Source: JAWLBY01 sp041687455 (lineage in GTDB: Bacteria > Pseudomonadota > Gammaproteobacteria > Xanthomonadales > Xanthomonadaceae). Taken from it: a stretch of 64,000 nt of DNA. The stretch covers positions 1-64,000 of the forward strand of contig JAWLBY010000018.1 of assembly GCA_041687455.1 (NCBI GenBank), written 5' to 3'. A model generated the notes under the pieces. The model searched no databases. It was not told the DNA's origin and worked only from the letters and a program-made list of their open reading frames with translations. The translations under genes were made by a program, and so were the position numbers. This document shows positions 46,138-54,579 of this stretch, piece after piece (position 1 is the stretch's first letter; each line of letters opens with the position of its first letter).

Positions 46138-46164
46138 TGTCGATCCGGCCCGACGCCGTTCGAC
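46138..46164 (+). promoter_or_regulatory. ECF42-type promoter of the YCII operon
   Basis: TGTCGA (46138-46143) and CGAC (46161-46164) are separated by 17 bp. This fits the ECF42 pattern TGTCGA at -35 and CGA/TC at -10. It lies 67 bp before the first YCII gene. No anti-sigma gene is present. Confidence 0.7.
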
Positions 46165-46231
46165 CAGTCGATGGAGGGCAGCGCCGACCTGCGCGGCCCG
46201 GGGCGTCATCCGCAGCGACAGGAGACTCGTG

Positions 46232-46660
46232 ATGCGTTACATGATCATCGTCAAGGCCACCACCGACAGCGAAGCCGGCGTGATGCCGCCGGAGCCGCTG
46301 CTTGCGGCGATGGCGGACTACCACCAGCAACTGGCCGACGCCGGCATGCTGATCGAGGGCTCCGGACTGCAGCCGAGCAGTCGCGGATTCCGGATCCGCT
46401 ATCACGGCGAACGACGCAGCGTCGTCGACGGTCCGTTCGCCGAGAGCAAGGAACTGATCGCCGGCTACACGCTGATCCGCGCCGATTCGGAGGCGCAGGC
46501 GCGCGACTGGGCGATGCGCTTTCCGAATCCGTCGATCGATGGCGGAGAGGCCGAGATCGAGATCCGGCCGCTGTTCGAGCTGGACGATTTCGAACCGACC
46601 GAAGCGATCGATCGTTTCCGCAGTCTCGACCGATACATGCAGGGAGAGTCCGCCCGATGA
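46232..46660 (+). CDS. YCII/DGPF-family protein
   Basis: The 142-residue protein has the YCII fold with MRYMIIVKATTDSEAG and VVDGPFAESKELIAGYTLI, the DGPF motif of the family. The role is unknown, possibly a small-molecule or redox sensor. ATG at 46232 follows GGAG; the GTG at 46229 is an alternative. It is the first gene of the ECF42 target operon and overlaps the next gene by ATGA. Confidence 0.93.
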   Translation: MRYMIIVKATTDSEAGVMPPEPLLAAMADYHQQLADAGMLIEGSGLQPSSRGFRIRYHGERRSVVDGPFAESKELIAGYTLIRADSEAQARDWAMRFPNPSIDGGEAEIEIRPLFELDDFEPTEAIDRFRSLDRYMQGESAR

Positions 46661-47085
46661 GCATCGCCAACATATCCGGCATCTTTGTCAATCTTCCGGT
46701 CGCCGACCTGCCGCGATCGATCGCGTTCTACCAGGCGCTCGGCTTCGGCGTCGATCGCCGGTTCACCGATGCGACCGCCGCCGCGATCGTGGTTTCCGAC
46801 ACGATCCACGTGATGCTGCTGACGCACGCGAAGTTCGCCGAGTTCACGCCGCTGCCGATCGGCGACGCGCGCGAGCAGAGCGCCGTGCTGCTTGCGCTGT
46901 CGGTCGACGGCCGCGAACAGGTCGACCGGCTGGTCGCTGCCGCGGTTGCTGCCGGCGGCAGCACGTTCCGCCCGCCGGAAGACCACGGCTTCATGTACGG
47001 TCATGCTTTTCGCGATCCCGACGGCCACGTCTGGGAACCGTTCCACATGGATCCGTCGGCGATCCCGGCCGAGCAGGGAGCATGA
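46657..47085 (+). CDS. VOC-superfamily (glyoxalase-like) protein
   Basis: The 142-residue protein is a vicinal-oxygen-chelate fold with NLPVADLPRSIAFYQALGF at the start and AFRDPDGHVWEPFHMDPSA at the end, the latter with the metal-binding-like DPDG and E/H positions. Members include glyoxalase, dioxygenases and resistance proteins; the specific activity is unknown. Part of the ECF42 operon. Confidence 0.93.
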   Translation: MSIANISGIFVNLPVADLPRSIAFYQALGFGVDRRFTDATAAAIVVSDTIHVMLLTHAKFAEFTPLPIGDAREQSAVLLALSVDGREQVDRLVAAAVAAGGSTFRPPEDHGFMYGHAFRDPDGHVWEPFHMDPSAIPAEQGA

Positions 47086-47086
47086 G

Positions 47087-47473
47087 ATGAAATACCTCTG
47101 CCTGGTGTACGGCGAGGAGTCACGCATTGCGACGATGGACGACCGCGAATGCCTGGCCTGCGACGCCGAGTTGCGTGCGTCCGGTCACTGCATCGCATCG
47201 GAGGCGCTGCAGCCGGTCGCAACCGCGACGACGGTGCGGATCCGGAACGGGCGGCTGACGGTACACGACGGGCCGTTCGCCGAGACCAAGGAGGCACTGG
47301 CCGGCTTCTATCTGATCGAGGCGCGCGACCTGAACGAAGCGATCCAGATGGCGGCGAAGATTCCACCGGCCCGGGTCGGGTGTGTCGAGGTGCGGCCGAT
47401 CAGGCCGATCCGCGAGCAGCCACGCCTGGGCGTGGCCGCCGCAGCCGTGCTCGGCGAAGGAGGTGAATCATGA
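47087..47473 (+). CDS. YCII/DGPF-family protein
   Basis: The 128-residue protein repeats the YCII fold (MKYLCLVYGEE and VHDGPFAETKEALAGFYLI). It is the second DGPF protein of the ECF42 operon; the tail after residue 100 is Arg/Pro-rich. Starts 1 bp after the VOC gene and overlaps the DUF1428 gene by 4 bp. No catalytic function is known. Confidence 0.92.
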   Translation: MKYLCLVYGEESRIATMDDRECLACDAELRASGHCIASEALQPVATATTVRIRNGRLTVHDGPFAETKEALAGFYLIEARDLNEAIQMAAKIPPARVGCVEVRPIRPIREQPRLGVAAAAVLGEGGES

Positions 47474-47829
47474 GCTACGTCGATGCCTTCGTGGTGCCGG
47501 TGCCGACTGCCAGGCTGGCCGAATATCGACGGCTGGCACGCAAGGCCGGCCGGATCTGGCGCGAGCACGGCGCGCTCGAATACATCGAGAGCGTCGCCGA
47601 CGATGTGCAGCCCGGCAAGTCGACCTCGTTCCCGCAGAGCGTCAAGCTGAAAGCCGGCGAGACGGTCGTGTTCGCGACGATCGTGTTTCGCTCCCGGACG
47701 CATCGCGACCGGGTCAACGCGAAGGTCATGAACGATCCGCGACTGGCATCGATGATGGACCCGAAGGCATTGCCGTTCGACGGCCGGCGGATGTTCTGGG
47801 GCGGGTTCAAGCCGATCGTGTCGCTGTGA
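47470..47829 (+). CDS. DUF1428-family protein
   Basis: The 119-residue protein begins MSYVDAFVVPVP and contains YIESVADDV, VFRSRTHRDRVNAKVM and the FDGRRMFWGGFKPIV end typical of DUF1428, an NIPSNAP-like ferredoxin fold. Function unknown. It closes the ECF42 operon. Confidence 0.94.
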   Translation: MSYVDAFVVPVPTARLAEYRRLARKAGRIWREHGALEYIESVADDVQPGKSTSFPQSVKLKAGETVVFATIVFRSRTHRDRVNAKVMNDPRLASMMDPKALPFDGRRMFWGGFKPIVSL

Positions 47830-47882
47830 CGGACGTGCCCGCTGCGCCGATGCATCCTGGATCGGCGCAGCGGTAGACGCGA

Positions 47883-48131
47883 TCAGCTCCGGCAGGTGCC
47901 GCAGCAGCTCGTTTGCGGAGCCGGCTCGGATTCCTGCAGCACCCGTGCCGGGTAGCCTTCGTCGGCCAGCGTCGCCAGCACCTGCTCGGCGGTCAGTGAA
48001 CCGGCGATTGCGGCAGTGCGCGCCGCAAGGTCGATGCGCACGGTGGCGTCGGCCGCCAGCGCCTGCATCGCCCGGGTGATCTGCTGCACGCAGTGCTGGC
48101 AGGTCATGTTTTCAACGGCAAACAGCATCAT
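47883..48131 (-). CDS. CopZ-like copper chaperone (HMA domain) with CCGTC tail
   Basis: The 82-residue protein is one heavy-metal-associated domain with the metal site MTCQHC near residue 9. It should carry Cu(I) in the cytoplasm. A C-terminal tail with SCCGTC after residue 75 adds three possible thiol ligands, which is unusual for CopZ. The second-last ATG of a run was chosen since GGAG precedes it by 6 bp. It has its own CueR-type promoter (48172-48202). Confidence 0.9.
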   Translation of the reverse strand: MMLFAVENMTCQHCVQQITRAMQALAADATVRIDLAARTAAIAGSLTAEQVLATLADEGYPARVLQESEPAPQTSCCGTCRS

Positions 48132-48171
48132 CGATTTCTCCTTCATGTCCCGTGCGGCGCACGGTCGGCGC

Positions 48172-48202
48172 AGCTTCCGGGCTGCCACGATGGCAAGGTC
48201 AA
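48172..48202 (-). promoter_or_regulatory. CueR-type promoter of the chaperone gene
   Basis: On the minus strand TTGACC (48202-48197) and GAAGCT (48177-48172) are 19 bp apart, the long spacer typical of MerR-family promoters. The spacer holds a dyad centred on TTGCCATCGTGGCAG, like CueR operators. Confidence 0.85.
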
Positions 48203-48222
48203 GCGGACGTCGGGCGGGTGGA

Positions 48223-48708
48223 TCAGTTCTCGTCGCCGGCATCGTCGCCGAGTTCGATGGCGGTCGGTCGGCCGAGATCGTCGAGGATCGGGCATTCGGG
48301 GCGATCGTCGCCGTGGCAGTGCTCGGCGAGGTTCTCGAGCGTGCGCTGCATCGCCTGCATCTCGGCGATCTTGTGCGCCAGTTGCGCGGCGTGTTCGCGT
48401 GCCAGCGCCTTGACGTCGGCACTGGCACGGTGCGGGTCGCTCCACAGCCCGAGCAGCGTCTCGATCTGCCTGATCGAAAAGCCGAGCGAGCGGGCGCGTC
48501 GGATGAAGCGCAGTCGATGCAGGTCGGCATCACCGTACAGGCGGTACTTCGCGAACGTGCGGCTGGCTGGCGGGATCAGGCCGATCCGTTCGTAGTGCCG
48601 GATCATCTTGGCCGACACGCCGGTCGCGACCGACGCTTCGCCGATGTTGTGCAGCCCCAGCCGACGGGCCTCGGCGAGTTCGGGGCGCATGTGGGTTGAA
48701 CGGGCCAT
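48223..48708 (-). CDS. cueR: Cu(I)-responsive MerR-family regulator CueR
   Basis: The 161-residue protein has the MerR helix-turn-helix (IGEASVATGVSAKMIRHYERIGLI) and the CueR metal loop CHGDDRPECPIL with the two cysteines that bind Cu(I). Start at 48708 (MARSTHM) or 48690. It begins 1 bp after the copA stop, so copA-cueR is an operon; its targets here are the two 19-bp-spacer promoters. Confidence 0.95.
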   Translation of the reverse strand: MARSTHMRPELAEARRLGLHNIGEASVATGVSAKMIRHYERIGLIPPASRTFAKYRLYGDADLHRLRFIRRARSLGFSIRQIETLLGLWSDPHRASADVKALAREHAAQLAHKIAEMQAMQRTLENLAEHCHGDDRPECPILDDLGRPTAIELGDDAGDEN

Positions 48709-48709
48709 G

Positions 48710-51163
48710 TCAGGTCCTCCCGCTGGCGCGGCCGGCACGCGGGCGCCAGCGCCGCAGTCGCAACGTGTTGGCCACGACGCTGACGCTCGAGAACGCCATC
48801 GCCGCACCGGCCACGATCGGGTTCAGCAGCCCGGCGACCGCCAGCGGAATGCCGACCAGGTTGTACACGAAGGCCCAGAACAGGTTTTGCCGGATGGTCC
48901 GCGTGGTGCGTCGCGAGATGTCGATCGCGTCGGCGATCAGCCGCGGGTCCGGCCGCATCAGCGTGATGCCGGCCGCGTGCATCGCGACATCGGTGCCGCT
49001 GCCCATCGCGATGCCGACGTCGGCCGCGGCCAGTGCCGGCGCGTCGTTGATGCCGTCGCCGACCATCGCGGTCCGGCCGCTCGCGGCCAGCCTGCGGACA
49101 TGCTCGGCCTTCTGCTCCGGCAGCACTTCGGCGATCACGTCGGCGTCGTCGATGCCGACCTGTCGTGCCAGCGCGGTCGCTGCGCCACGATGGTCGCCGC
49201 TCAGCATCAGCGTGCGCAGGCCGAGCCGCTGCAGGGCGTCGACGGCGTCGCGCGACTCGCTGCGCAGCGGGTCGCCGAACGCCAGCAGCGCGTGCAGTCG
49301 CGGGCCGGTCGGTCCGATTTCGGCCAGCCACGACAGCGAGCGGCCCTGCGTCGCCTGTTCGCTGGCCTGATCCGCCAACGGATCGATCGTGACGTGTTCG
49401 GTCTGCATCCACGCCGTGCTGCCGAGCAGCCAGTCGCTGCCTGCGATCCGGCCGCGCACGCCGCGACCCGGCACCGCGCGAATGTCGGCGGCGTCGATCG
49501 GATCCACGCCGCGCTGGCTGGCGGCCTGCAATACCGCCCGTGCCAGCGGATGCTCGCTGCCCCGCTGCAGCGCGGTCGCGATCGACAGTGCGTGTCGTGT
49601 GTCGCCGTCGACCGCCGAAAGTGTCTGCAGCGACGGCACGCCGCGGCTCAGCGTGCCGGTCTTGTCGAACGCGACCGCGCGCAGCGCGTGGGCGGTTTCC
49701 AGCGCTTCGGCGTCCTTGATCAGGATCCCGGCACGTGCCGCGACGCCGGTGCCGGCCATGATCGCGGTCGGCGTCGCGAGGCCCAGCGCACACGGGCAGG
49801 CGATCACCAGCACCGCCACCGCGTTCAGCGTCGCGCTGGTCCAGTCGCCGGCGAGCAGGCCCCAGCCGAGCAGGGTCAGCGCGGCGACCACGATCACCAC
49901 CGGAACGAACACCGCGCTGACCCGATCGACCGTGCGCTGGATCGGTGCCTTGCGCGCCTGTGCGTCCTCGACCAGGCGGATGATCCGTGCCAGCGCCGTT
50001 TCGCTGCCGACTGCGCCGGTTCGTACCAGCAACTGGCCGTCGGCATTGATCGCGCCGCCGGTGACGCGGTCGCCGGCCTGCTTGACCACCGGCAGCGACT
50101 CGCCGGTCAGCAGCGACTCGTCGTTGTGGCTGATGCCTTCCAGCACCTCGCCGTCGACCGGTATCCGCTCGCCGGGCAGCACGACGACCAGGTCGCCCGG
50201 CCGCACCTGCTCGATCGGCAGCAGCAGGTCGGCAGCGCCACGGCGAACGCGGGCCTGTCCCGGCCGCAACGCCTGCAGCGCGCGGATCGCCTCGGTGGTC
50301 TGCCACTTGGCCCGCGCCTCGAGCCACTTGCCGAGCAGGACCAGCGTGATCACTGCGGCCGATGCCTCGAAGTACAGCGACGCGCTGCCGTGGTGGGGCG
50401 GCGTCGACAGCAGGTGGAACACGCTGAGCCCGTAGGCGGCCGACGTCCCGAGCGCGACCAGCAGGTCCATGTTGCCGGCGCGTGCCCGCAGCGCCCGCCA
50501 GCCGGCGCGGTAGAAACGTGCGCCGAGCCAGAACTGCACCGGAGTCGCCAGTGCGAGCTGCCACGCTCCCGGCAGCATCGGGTGCAGGTCGAATGGCAGC
50601 GCCAGCATCGGCGCGACCAGCGGCAGGGTCAGCAAGGCCGCGATGATCACGTGGCGGCGTTGGCGCAGCGCATCGGACGGTGCTGCCGCACCGGCGGGAG
50701 CAGCCGACGTTGCCGGGCTCGCTGGTTCGGCTTGGTAGCCGGCCCTGCGGACCGCGTCGACGAGCGTGGCCGACGCCGTGCCGGCGAGCACGCGCAGATG
50801 GGCGCTGTCGGTTGCCAGGTTGACGCTGACCTCGCGGACGCCATCGACCCGGCGCAACGCCTTTTCGATCCGCCCCGCGCATGACGCACAGCTCATGCCG
50901 CGCACGGCGAGCGCGATCTCTTCGGTCGGAACTGCGTAGCCGGCGGCGGCGACCGCGTCGGCCAGTGCCGTCGCCGGCACGCTGCCGTCGGTCTGCACGG
51001 TGGCCGATTCGGTGGCGAGGTTGACGCTCGCCTGCTGCACGCCGGCCAGCCGCGACAACGCCTTCTCGACCCGGCCGACGCAGGACGCGCAGCTCAGGCC
51101 GAGTACCTTGAACGTTACCTGCGTGGCGGGCGGGGCGGCGACGGTGGGAGCGATGGCGGACAC
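48710..51163 (-). CDS. copA: copper-exporting P-type ATPase CopA
   Basis: The 817-residue inner-membrane pump has two N-terminal HMA domains (LSCASC near residue 25 and MSCASC near residue 92), the CPC ion motif in VIACPCALGLATPTA, the phosphorylation site AFDKTGTLS, SEHPLA and GDGINDAPAL. It expels Cu(I) using ATP. The start is a GTG (VSAIAPTV) 30 bp past a CueR-type -10. Followed by cueR in the same operon. Confidence 0.96.
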   Translation of the reverse strand: MSAIAPTVAAPPATQVTFKVLGLSCASCVGRVEKALSRLAGVQQASVNLATESATVQTDGSVPATALADAVAAAGYAVPTEEIALAVRGMSCASCAGRIEKALRRVDGVREVSVNLATDSAHLRVLAGTASATLVDAVRRAGYQAEPASPATSAAPAGAAAPSDALRQRRHVIIAALLTLPLVAPMLALPFDLHPMLPGAWQLALATPVQFWLGARFYRAGWRALRARAGNMDLLVALGTSAAYGLSVFHLLSTPPHHGSASLYFEASAAVITLVLLGKWLEARAKWQTTEAIRALQALRPGQARVRRGAADLLLPIEQVRPGDLVVVLPGERIPVDGEVLEGISHNDESLLTGESLPVVKQAGDRVTGGAINADGQLLVRTGAVGSETALARIIRLVEDAQARKAPIQRTVDRVSAVFVPVVIVVAALTLLGWGLLAGDWTSATLNAVAVLVIACPCALGLATPTAIMAGTGVAARAGILIKDAEALETAHALRAVAFDKTGTLSRGVPSLQTLSAVDGDTRHALSIATALQRGSEHPLARAVLQAASQRGVDPIDAADIRAVPGRGVRGRIAGSDWLLGSTAWMQTEHVTIDPLADQASEQATQGRSLSWLAEIGPTGPRLHALLAFGDPLRSESRDAVDALQRLGLRTLMLSGDHRGAATALARQVGIDDADVIAEVLPEQKAEHVRRLAASGRTAMVGDGINDAPALAAADVGIAMGSGTDVAMHAAGITLMRPDPRLIADAIDISRRTTRTIRQNLFWAFVYNLVGIPLAVAGLLNPIVAGAAMAFSSVSVVANTLRLRRWRPRAGRASGRT

Positions 51164-51192
51164 GGCCGGAACCTTCGATGGGGACGGCCCAC

Positions 51193-51223
51193 AGCTTGAG
51201 CCCTGCCACCATGGGAAGGTCAA
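51193..51223 (-). promoter_or_regulatory. CueR-type promoter of copA-cueR
   Basis: TTGACC (51223-51218) and CAAGCT (51198-51193), 19 bp apart, with the dyad TTCCCATGGTGGCAGGG between them. It shares TTGACCTT, CCAT and TGGCAG with the promoter at 48172-48202, so both are probably bound by CueR. Confidence 0.85.
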
Positions 51224-51246
51224 CCGCTGTGGTGCCGACGTCGCGT

Positions 51247-52608
51247 TCAGCTTCGCAGCGCGTCGCGGATCGCCGCCAGCGTGATCTCGATGTCGGCGTC
51301 GGTCGTGCTCCAGTTCGACACCGCGATGCGTACCGCCGGCCGGCCGCCGAACAGCGTTGGCGTCATGAACGCGCGGCCACCCTCGGTGATCCGGGCCAGC
51401 AATCGGTCGCGGGCATCGGCGCCGGGCTCGCGCAGCGCGAAGCAGACGATGTTGAGCCGCACCGTATCGAGCAGTTCGATGCCGCGCTCGGCGGCCAGCG
51501 CCTCGCCGAGCCGCGCAGCGAGCCGGCAGTTGTCGGCGATCCGCGCCGCGATGCCGTCGCGGCCGTAGGCGGCCAGCGTCAGCCAGGCGGGCAGGGCACG
51601 GAAGCGGCGCGAGTTTTCCGGCGTGTGGTGCAGCGGGTCCGGGGTGTCGCCGAGGTAGGCCGAGCTGGAGCGGAACACCTGCCGCTGCAGTGCTGCATGC
51701 CGCGTGTAGACCAGCGCGCTGTCGTACGGCACGTTCAGCCACTTGTGCAGGTCGACCGTGACCGAGTCGGCCCGCTCGATGCCTGCCAGCCGCTCGCGCA
51801 TCCCGGGCAGCAGCGCCGCGAACAATCCGAACGCACCGTCGACGTGCAGCCAGGCGCCGTGTTCGCGGCACAGCTCGGCCAGCGCCTGCAGATCGTCGAA
51901 ATCGCCGGTGTTGACCTCGCCGGCGCTGGCGACGACGACCGTCGGCCGCTCCGGTTCGGCGGCCAGCCGCGCGGCCAGCGCCGCCGGATCGACCGCCGTG
52001 CGGCCCGGCATGCAGGCCACGGTCTGCAACTGCGCGCGGCCGAGGCCGAGGATCGCCATCGCCTTGCCGATGCTGGCATGCGGTGCGCCGCCGACGACCC
52101 GCAATGCCGGTGCGCCCGCCAGCCCGTGCTCGGCGATGTCGAAACCGAGCTGCTGGAAAGCCCACTGCCGGGCGGTGGCCAGCGCCACCGTGTTGGATTG
52201 GGTGGCGCCGCTGACGAACACGCCGCGCAGCTCGGCGGGCAGTCCGAACAGGCTGGCGAACGCGTCGGCAGTCGCGCGTTCGATCGCGGCGGCCACCGAG
52301 CCGACATCGTTCGAGACGTTCTGGTCGTAGGCCGACACCAGCCAGTCACCGGCCAGCCCGGCCGGGCTGGTGCCGCCGGTCACGAAGCCGAAATAGCGCG
52401 GACCGGCCGAGCCGGACAGTCGCGGTTCGTAGCGCTCGCGGAACTGCTGCAGCGCCGCGGCCAGGCCGATGCCGTCCGGCGGCGCCGCTACCGCTGAGTC
52501 GGCGTCGCTGCAGGCGGCCGCGCGGGTCGGCAGCGTCGCGAGGAATTCGCTCGCGGCGCGATGGGCGGCGTCGAGCGCGGAGGACATGTCGGCGGGGATC
52601 GCGGGCAT
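51247..52608 (-). CDS. group II PLP-dependent decarboxylase/aminotransferase-like protein
   Basis: The 453-residue enzyme has the AADC fold: SGATQSNTVALATAR, AGEVNTGDFDD, HVDGAFGLFAALLPG with the PLP aspartate, and the Schiff-base lysine in SVTVDLHKWLNVPYDS. The family decarboxylates aromatic or acidic amino acids or diaminobutyrate; the substrate is not clear. Starts at 52608 (MPAIPADMSS) or 52587 (MSSALDAA). It is next to the rhodanese gene on the same strand, though a role together is not evident. Confidence 0.92.
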   Translation of the reverse strand: MPAIPADMSSALDAAHRAASEFLATLPTRAAACSDADSAVAAPPDGIGLAAALQQFRERYEPRLSGSAGPRYFGFVTGGTSPAGLAGDWLVSAYDQNVSNDVGSVAAAIERATADAFASLFGLPAELRGVFVSGATQSNTVALATARQWAFQQLGFDIAEHGLAGAPALRVVGGAPHASIGKAMAILGLGRAQLQTVACMPGRTAVDPAALAARLAAEPERPTVVVASAGEVNTGDFDDLQALAELCREHGAWLHVDGAFGLFAALLPGMRERLAGIERADSVTVDLHKWLNVPYDSALVYTRHAALQRQVFRSSSAYLGDTPDPLHHTPENSRRFRALPAWLTLAAYGRDGIAARIADNCRLAARLGEALAAERGIELLDTVRLNIVCFALREPGADARDRLLARITEGGRAFMTPTLFGGRPAVRIAVSNWSTTDADIEITLAAIRDALRS

Positions 52609-52747
52609 TCGGGGCTTCCGGGCGCAGGCAGGTCGCCGGCAGGGCGAACCGGCGCGGCAGTGTGCCGTGCCAGCGCGCCGGCCGGCAGTGCCATTTCGGA
52701 CACTGCCGGGGCGCCTCGGCCGATCGCGGGCGGTCTGCCGGGGGCGG

Positions 52748-53131
52748 TCAGGCCGATTTCGCGACCGCCTCGACCGCATAGCCGTTGCGGACCCAGCCGT
52801 CCCAGCCGCCTTCGACCTCGACCACCCGGAAGCCCTGCCGGCTCAGCACCAGCGCAGCTTCGGACGCCAGGTGGCAGGTCGCGTTGTAGCAGTACAGATA
52901 GACCACCGCGTCCCGGTTCAGCGCCCGTGGCTGCTGCCACTGGCCCTTCGGCAGGTTCAGCGCGCCGGGCACGTGAGCTTCGGCGTAGTCGGCCGGATAG
53001 CGCACGTCGACGACCTGGTAGCTGGCCGGGTTCTTGCGACTGTTGATCAGCACCTCGAGCTCGTGCAGGCCGGTCGTGTAATCGATCCGGTTGCGGAAGA
53101 ACGCTTCGGCGCGCTGGAAGTCGTAGCTCAT
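52748..53131 (-). CDS. rhodanese-like domain protein
   Basis: The 127-residue protein is one rhodanese domain with DVRYPADYAEAHVPGALNLP and an active-site loop containing Cys in YCYNATCHLA. It could transfer sulfur or bind small thiols. It is divergent from the lysR gene, with a palindrome between them, and is a probable target of that regulator. Confidence 0.93.
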   Translation of the reverse strand: MSYDFQRAEAFFRNRIDYTTGLHELEVLINSRKNPASYQVVDVRYPADYAEAHVPGALNLPKGQWQQPRALNRDAVVYLYCYNATCHLASEAALVLSRQGFRVVEVEGGWDGWVRNGYAVEAVAKSA

Positions 53132-53240
53132 GTTCGGTCTCCTCGGGAATGGGTCGCCGGTTGGCGGCAACGCCGGGGGCGGCGGTGGCGACCACTGTAT
53201 TGAGATGCACCGATTCGATAATCGGCCTTGTTGGAATAAG

Positions 53241-53262
53241 ATTGTTCGTATGTGTGAACAAT
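53241..53262. promoter_or_regulatory. palindromic operator between rhodanese and lysR
   Basis: ATTGTTC (53241-53247) and GAACAAT (53256-53262) form a perfect 7-bp dyad with an 8-bp centre. It includes the T-N11-A type core of LysR sites and ends 10 bp before the lysR GTG. It may also touch the divergent rhodanese promoter. Confidence 0.7.
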
Positions 53263-53272
53263 AGGGCTGCGC

Positions 53273-54157
53273 GTGCAGACGATCTCCGACATCGCCGTGT
53301 TCGTCGCCGTGGTCGAACACGGCAGCTTCACCGCCGCGGCAGAACAGCTCGAGCTGTCGAAAGCGGTCGTCAGCAAGTACGTCGGCCGGCTCGAGCGGCG
53401 GCTGGCGGCGCGGCTGATGAATCGCACGACCCGGCGGCTCACGCTGACCGAAGCCGGTGAGGCGCTGTACACGCGCGCCAGTGCCGCGTTGAGTGATCTG
53501 GCATCGGCCGAGGAAGCGGTGCTCGAGCTGGCCGGGCAACCGCGCGGCCGACTGCGCGTGACGGCGCCGTCGCATTTCGGCGAAGTCCACCTGGCGCCGC
53601 TGTTCGCGGCGTTCCGGCACCGCTATCCGGACGTCCAGCTCGACCTCGATCTGGACAACCGGCTGGTCGACCTGGTGCAGGAACGCTTCGACGTCGGCAT
53701 CCGGATCAGCGCGTTGGCCAGCAGTTCGCTGGTCGCTCGCACGCTGACGCAGATCCGGATGGTCACGGTCGCGTCACCGGCCTACCTGGCCCGTCACGGC
53801 ACGCCGCGCAGTCCGGAGCAACTGCGCCAGCACGAGTGCCTCAGCTACAGCCTCGACCGCACGCCGAGCGAGTGGCGCTACACCAGCGAGTCGGGCCAGC
53901 CGCTGGCGATCCGCGTCCACGGCGGCTTCCGCTGCAACAACGACGGCGCACTGAAACGCGCGGCTCTGGACGGACTCGGCCTGCTGCGTTTTCCGGAACT
54001 GTTCGTTCGCGACGAATTGCAGCACGGCCGGCTGGTCGCCGTGCTGCAACCGTACGAGCGGCAGTCGATCACGCTGTCGGCGGTGTTTCCGACCCGTCGC
54101 AACCTGGCGCCGAAGGTGCGAGTGTTCGTCGATTTCCTCGCCGAGCACTTTCGCTAG
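53273..54157 (+). CDS. LysR-family transcriptional regulator
   Basis: The 294-residue protein has the LysR helix-turn-helix (HGSFTAAAEQLELSKAVVSKYVGRLERRL) and a substrate domain with LRVTAPSHFGEVHLAPL, of the class with a one-domain LysR_substrate module. A GTG start at 53273 was used; the preceding palindrome suggests autocontrol. Likely target: the divergent rhodanese gene. Confidence 0.93.
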   Translation: MQTISDIAVFVAVVEHGSFTAAAEQLELSKAVVSKYVGRLERRLAARLMNRTTRRLTLTEAGEALYTRASAALSDLASAEEAVLELAGQPRGRLRVTAPSHFGEVHLAPLFAAFRHRYPDVQLDLDLDNRLVDLVQERFDVGIRISALASSSLVARTLTQIRMVTVASPAYLARHGTPRSPEQLRQHECLSYSLDRTPSEWRYTSESGQPLAIRVHGGFRCNNDGALKRAALDGLGLLRFPELFVRDELQHGRLVAVLQPYERQSITLSAVFPTRRNLAPKVRVFVDFLAEHFR

Positions 54158-54534
54158 CGCGGGACCGGCACGGCAGCGATCTGGCGCGCGTCGGCGGCGC
54201 TTCGGGTCTCATGGTGCGTGGCCGGCGCGCCGGGTTCGGCGCCGGAGGCCGCTGTTCCGATCCGATCGCTGACCTGCAGCGCCCACAGGACCGCCAGCCG
54301 GCAATCGTCGGGCTCGGCGGTGAACGCAACCACCCTCTGTATGCCGAGCGGGTCGGTTCCGAGCACGCAATCACACTGCACGTTTCGCGTCAGCATGCAG
54401 CCGCCGACTCGGGCGCGTTGCTGCACCAGCAGGCACTGGACGTGGCGGTCGGGGTCTGCGACGACGCGATTCATGCGGATGCGGAGCCTCTTGCGGCGGC
54501 GGAGCGGATCGTCGGCGACTTCGGCCGGACTCAT
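54154..54534 (-). CDS. possible small hypothetical protein downstream of the histidine kinase
   Basis: The 126-residue frame (ATG 54534; a GTG at 54576 is also possible) shows high third-position GC over its length, unlike the opposite strand. It contains cysteines and MLTRNVQCDCVLG and AFTAEPDDCRL segments. No family is recognised. It ends by a 4-bp overlap with lysR and starts just after the kinase stop, so it could be cotranscribed. If it is not real, 54158-54579 is a 422-bp gap with no other gene. Confidence 0.45.
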   Translation of the reverse strand: MSPAEVADDPLRRRKRLRIRMNRVVADPDRHVQCLLVQQRARVGGCMLTRNVQCDCVLGTDPLGIQRVVAFTAEPDDCRLAVLWALQVSDRIGTAASGAEPGAPATHHETRSAADARQIAAVPVPR

Positions 54535-54579
54535 CCGTGCGAAAACGCACGGATGGGCGCGATCACGACACGCCACCGT

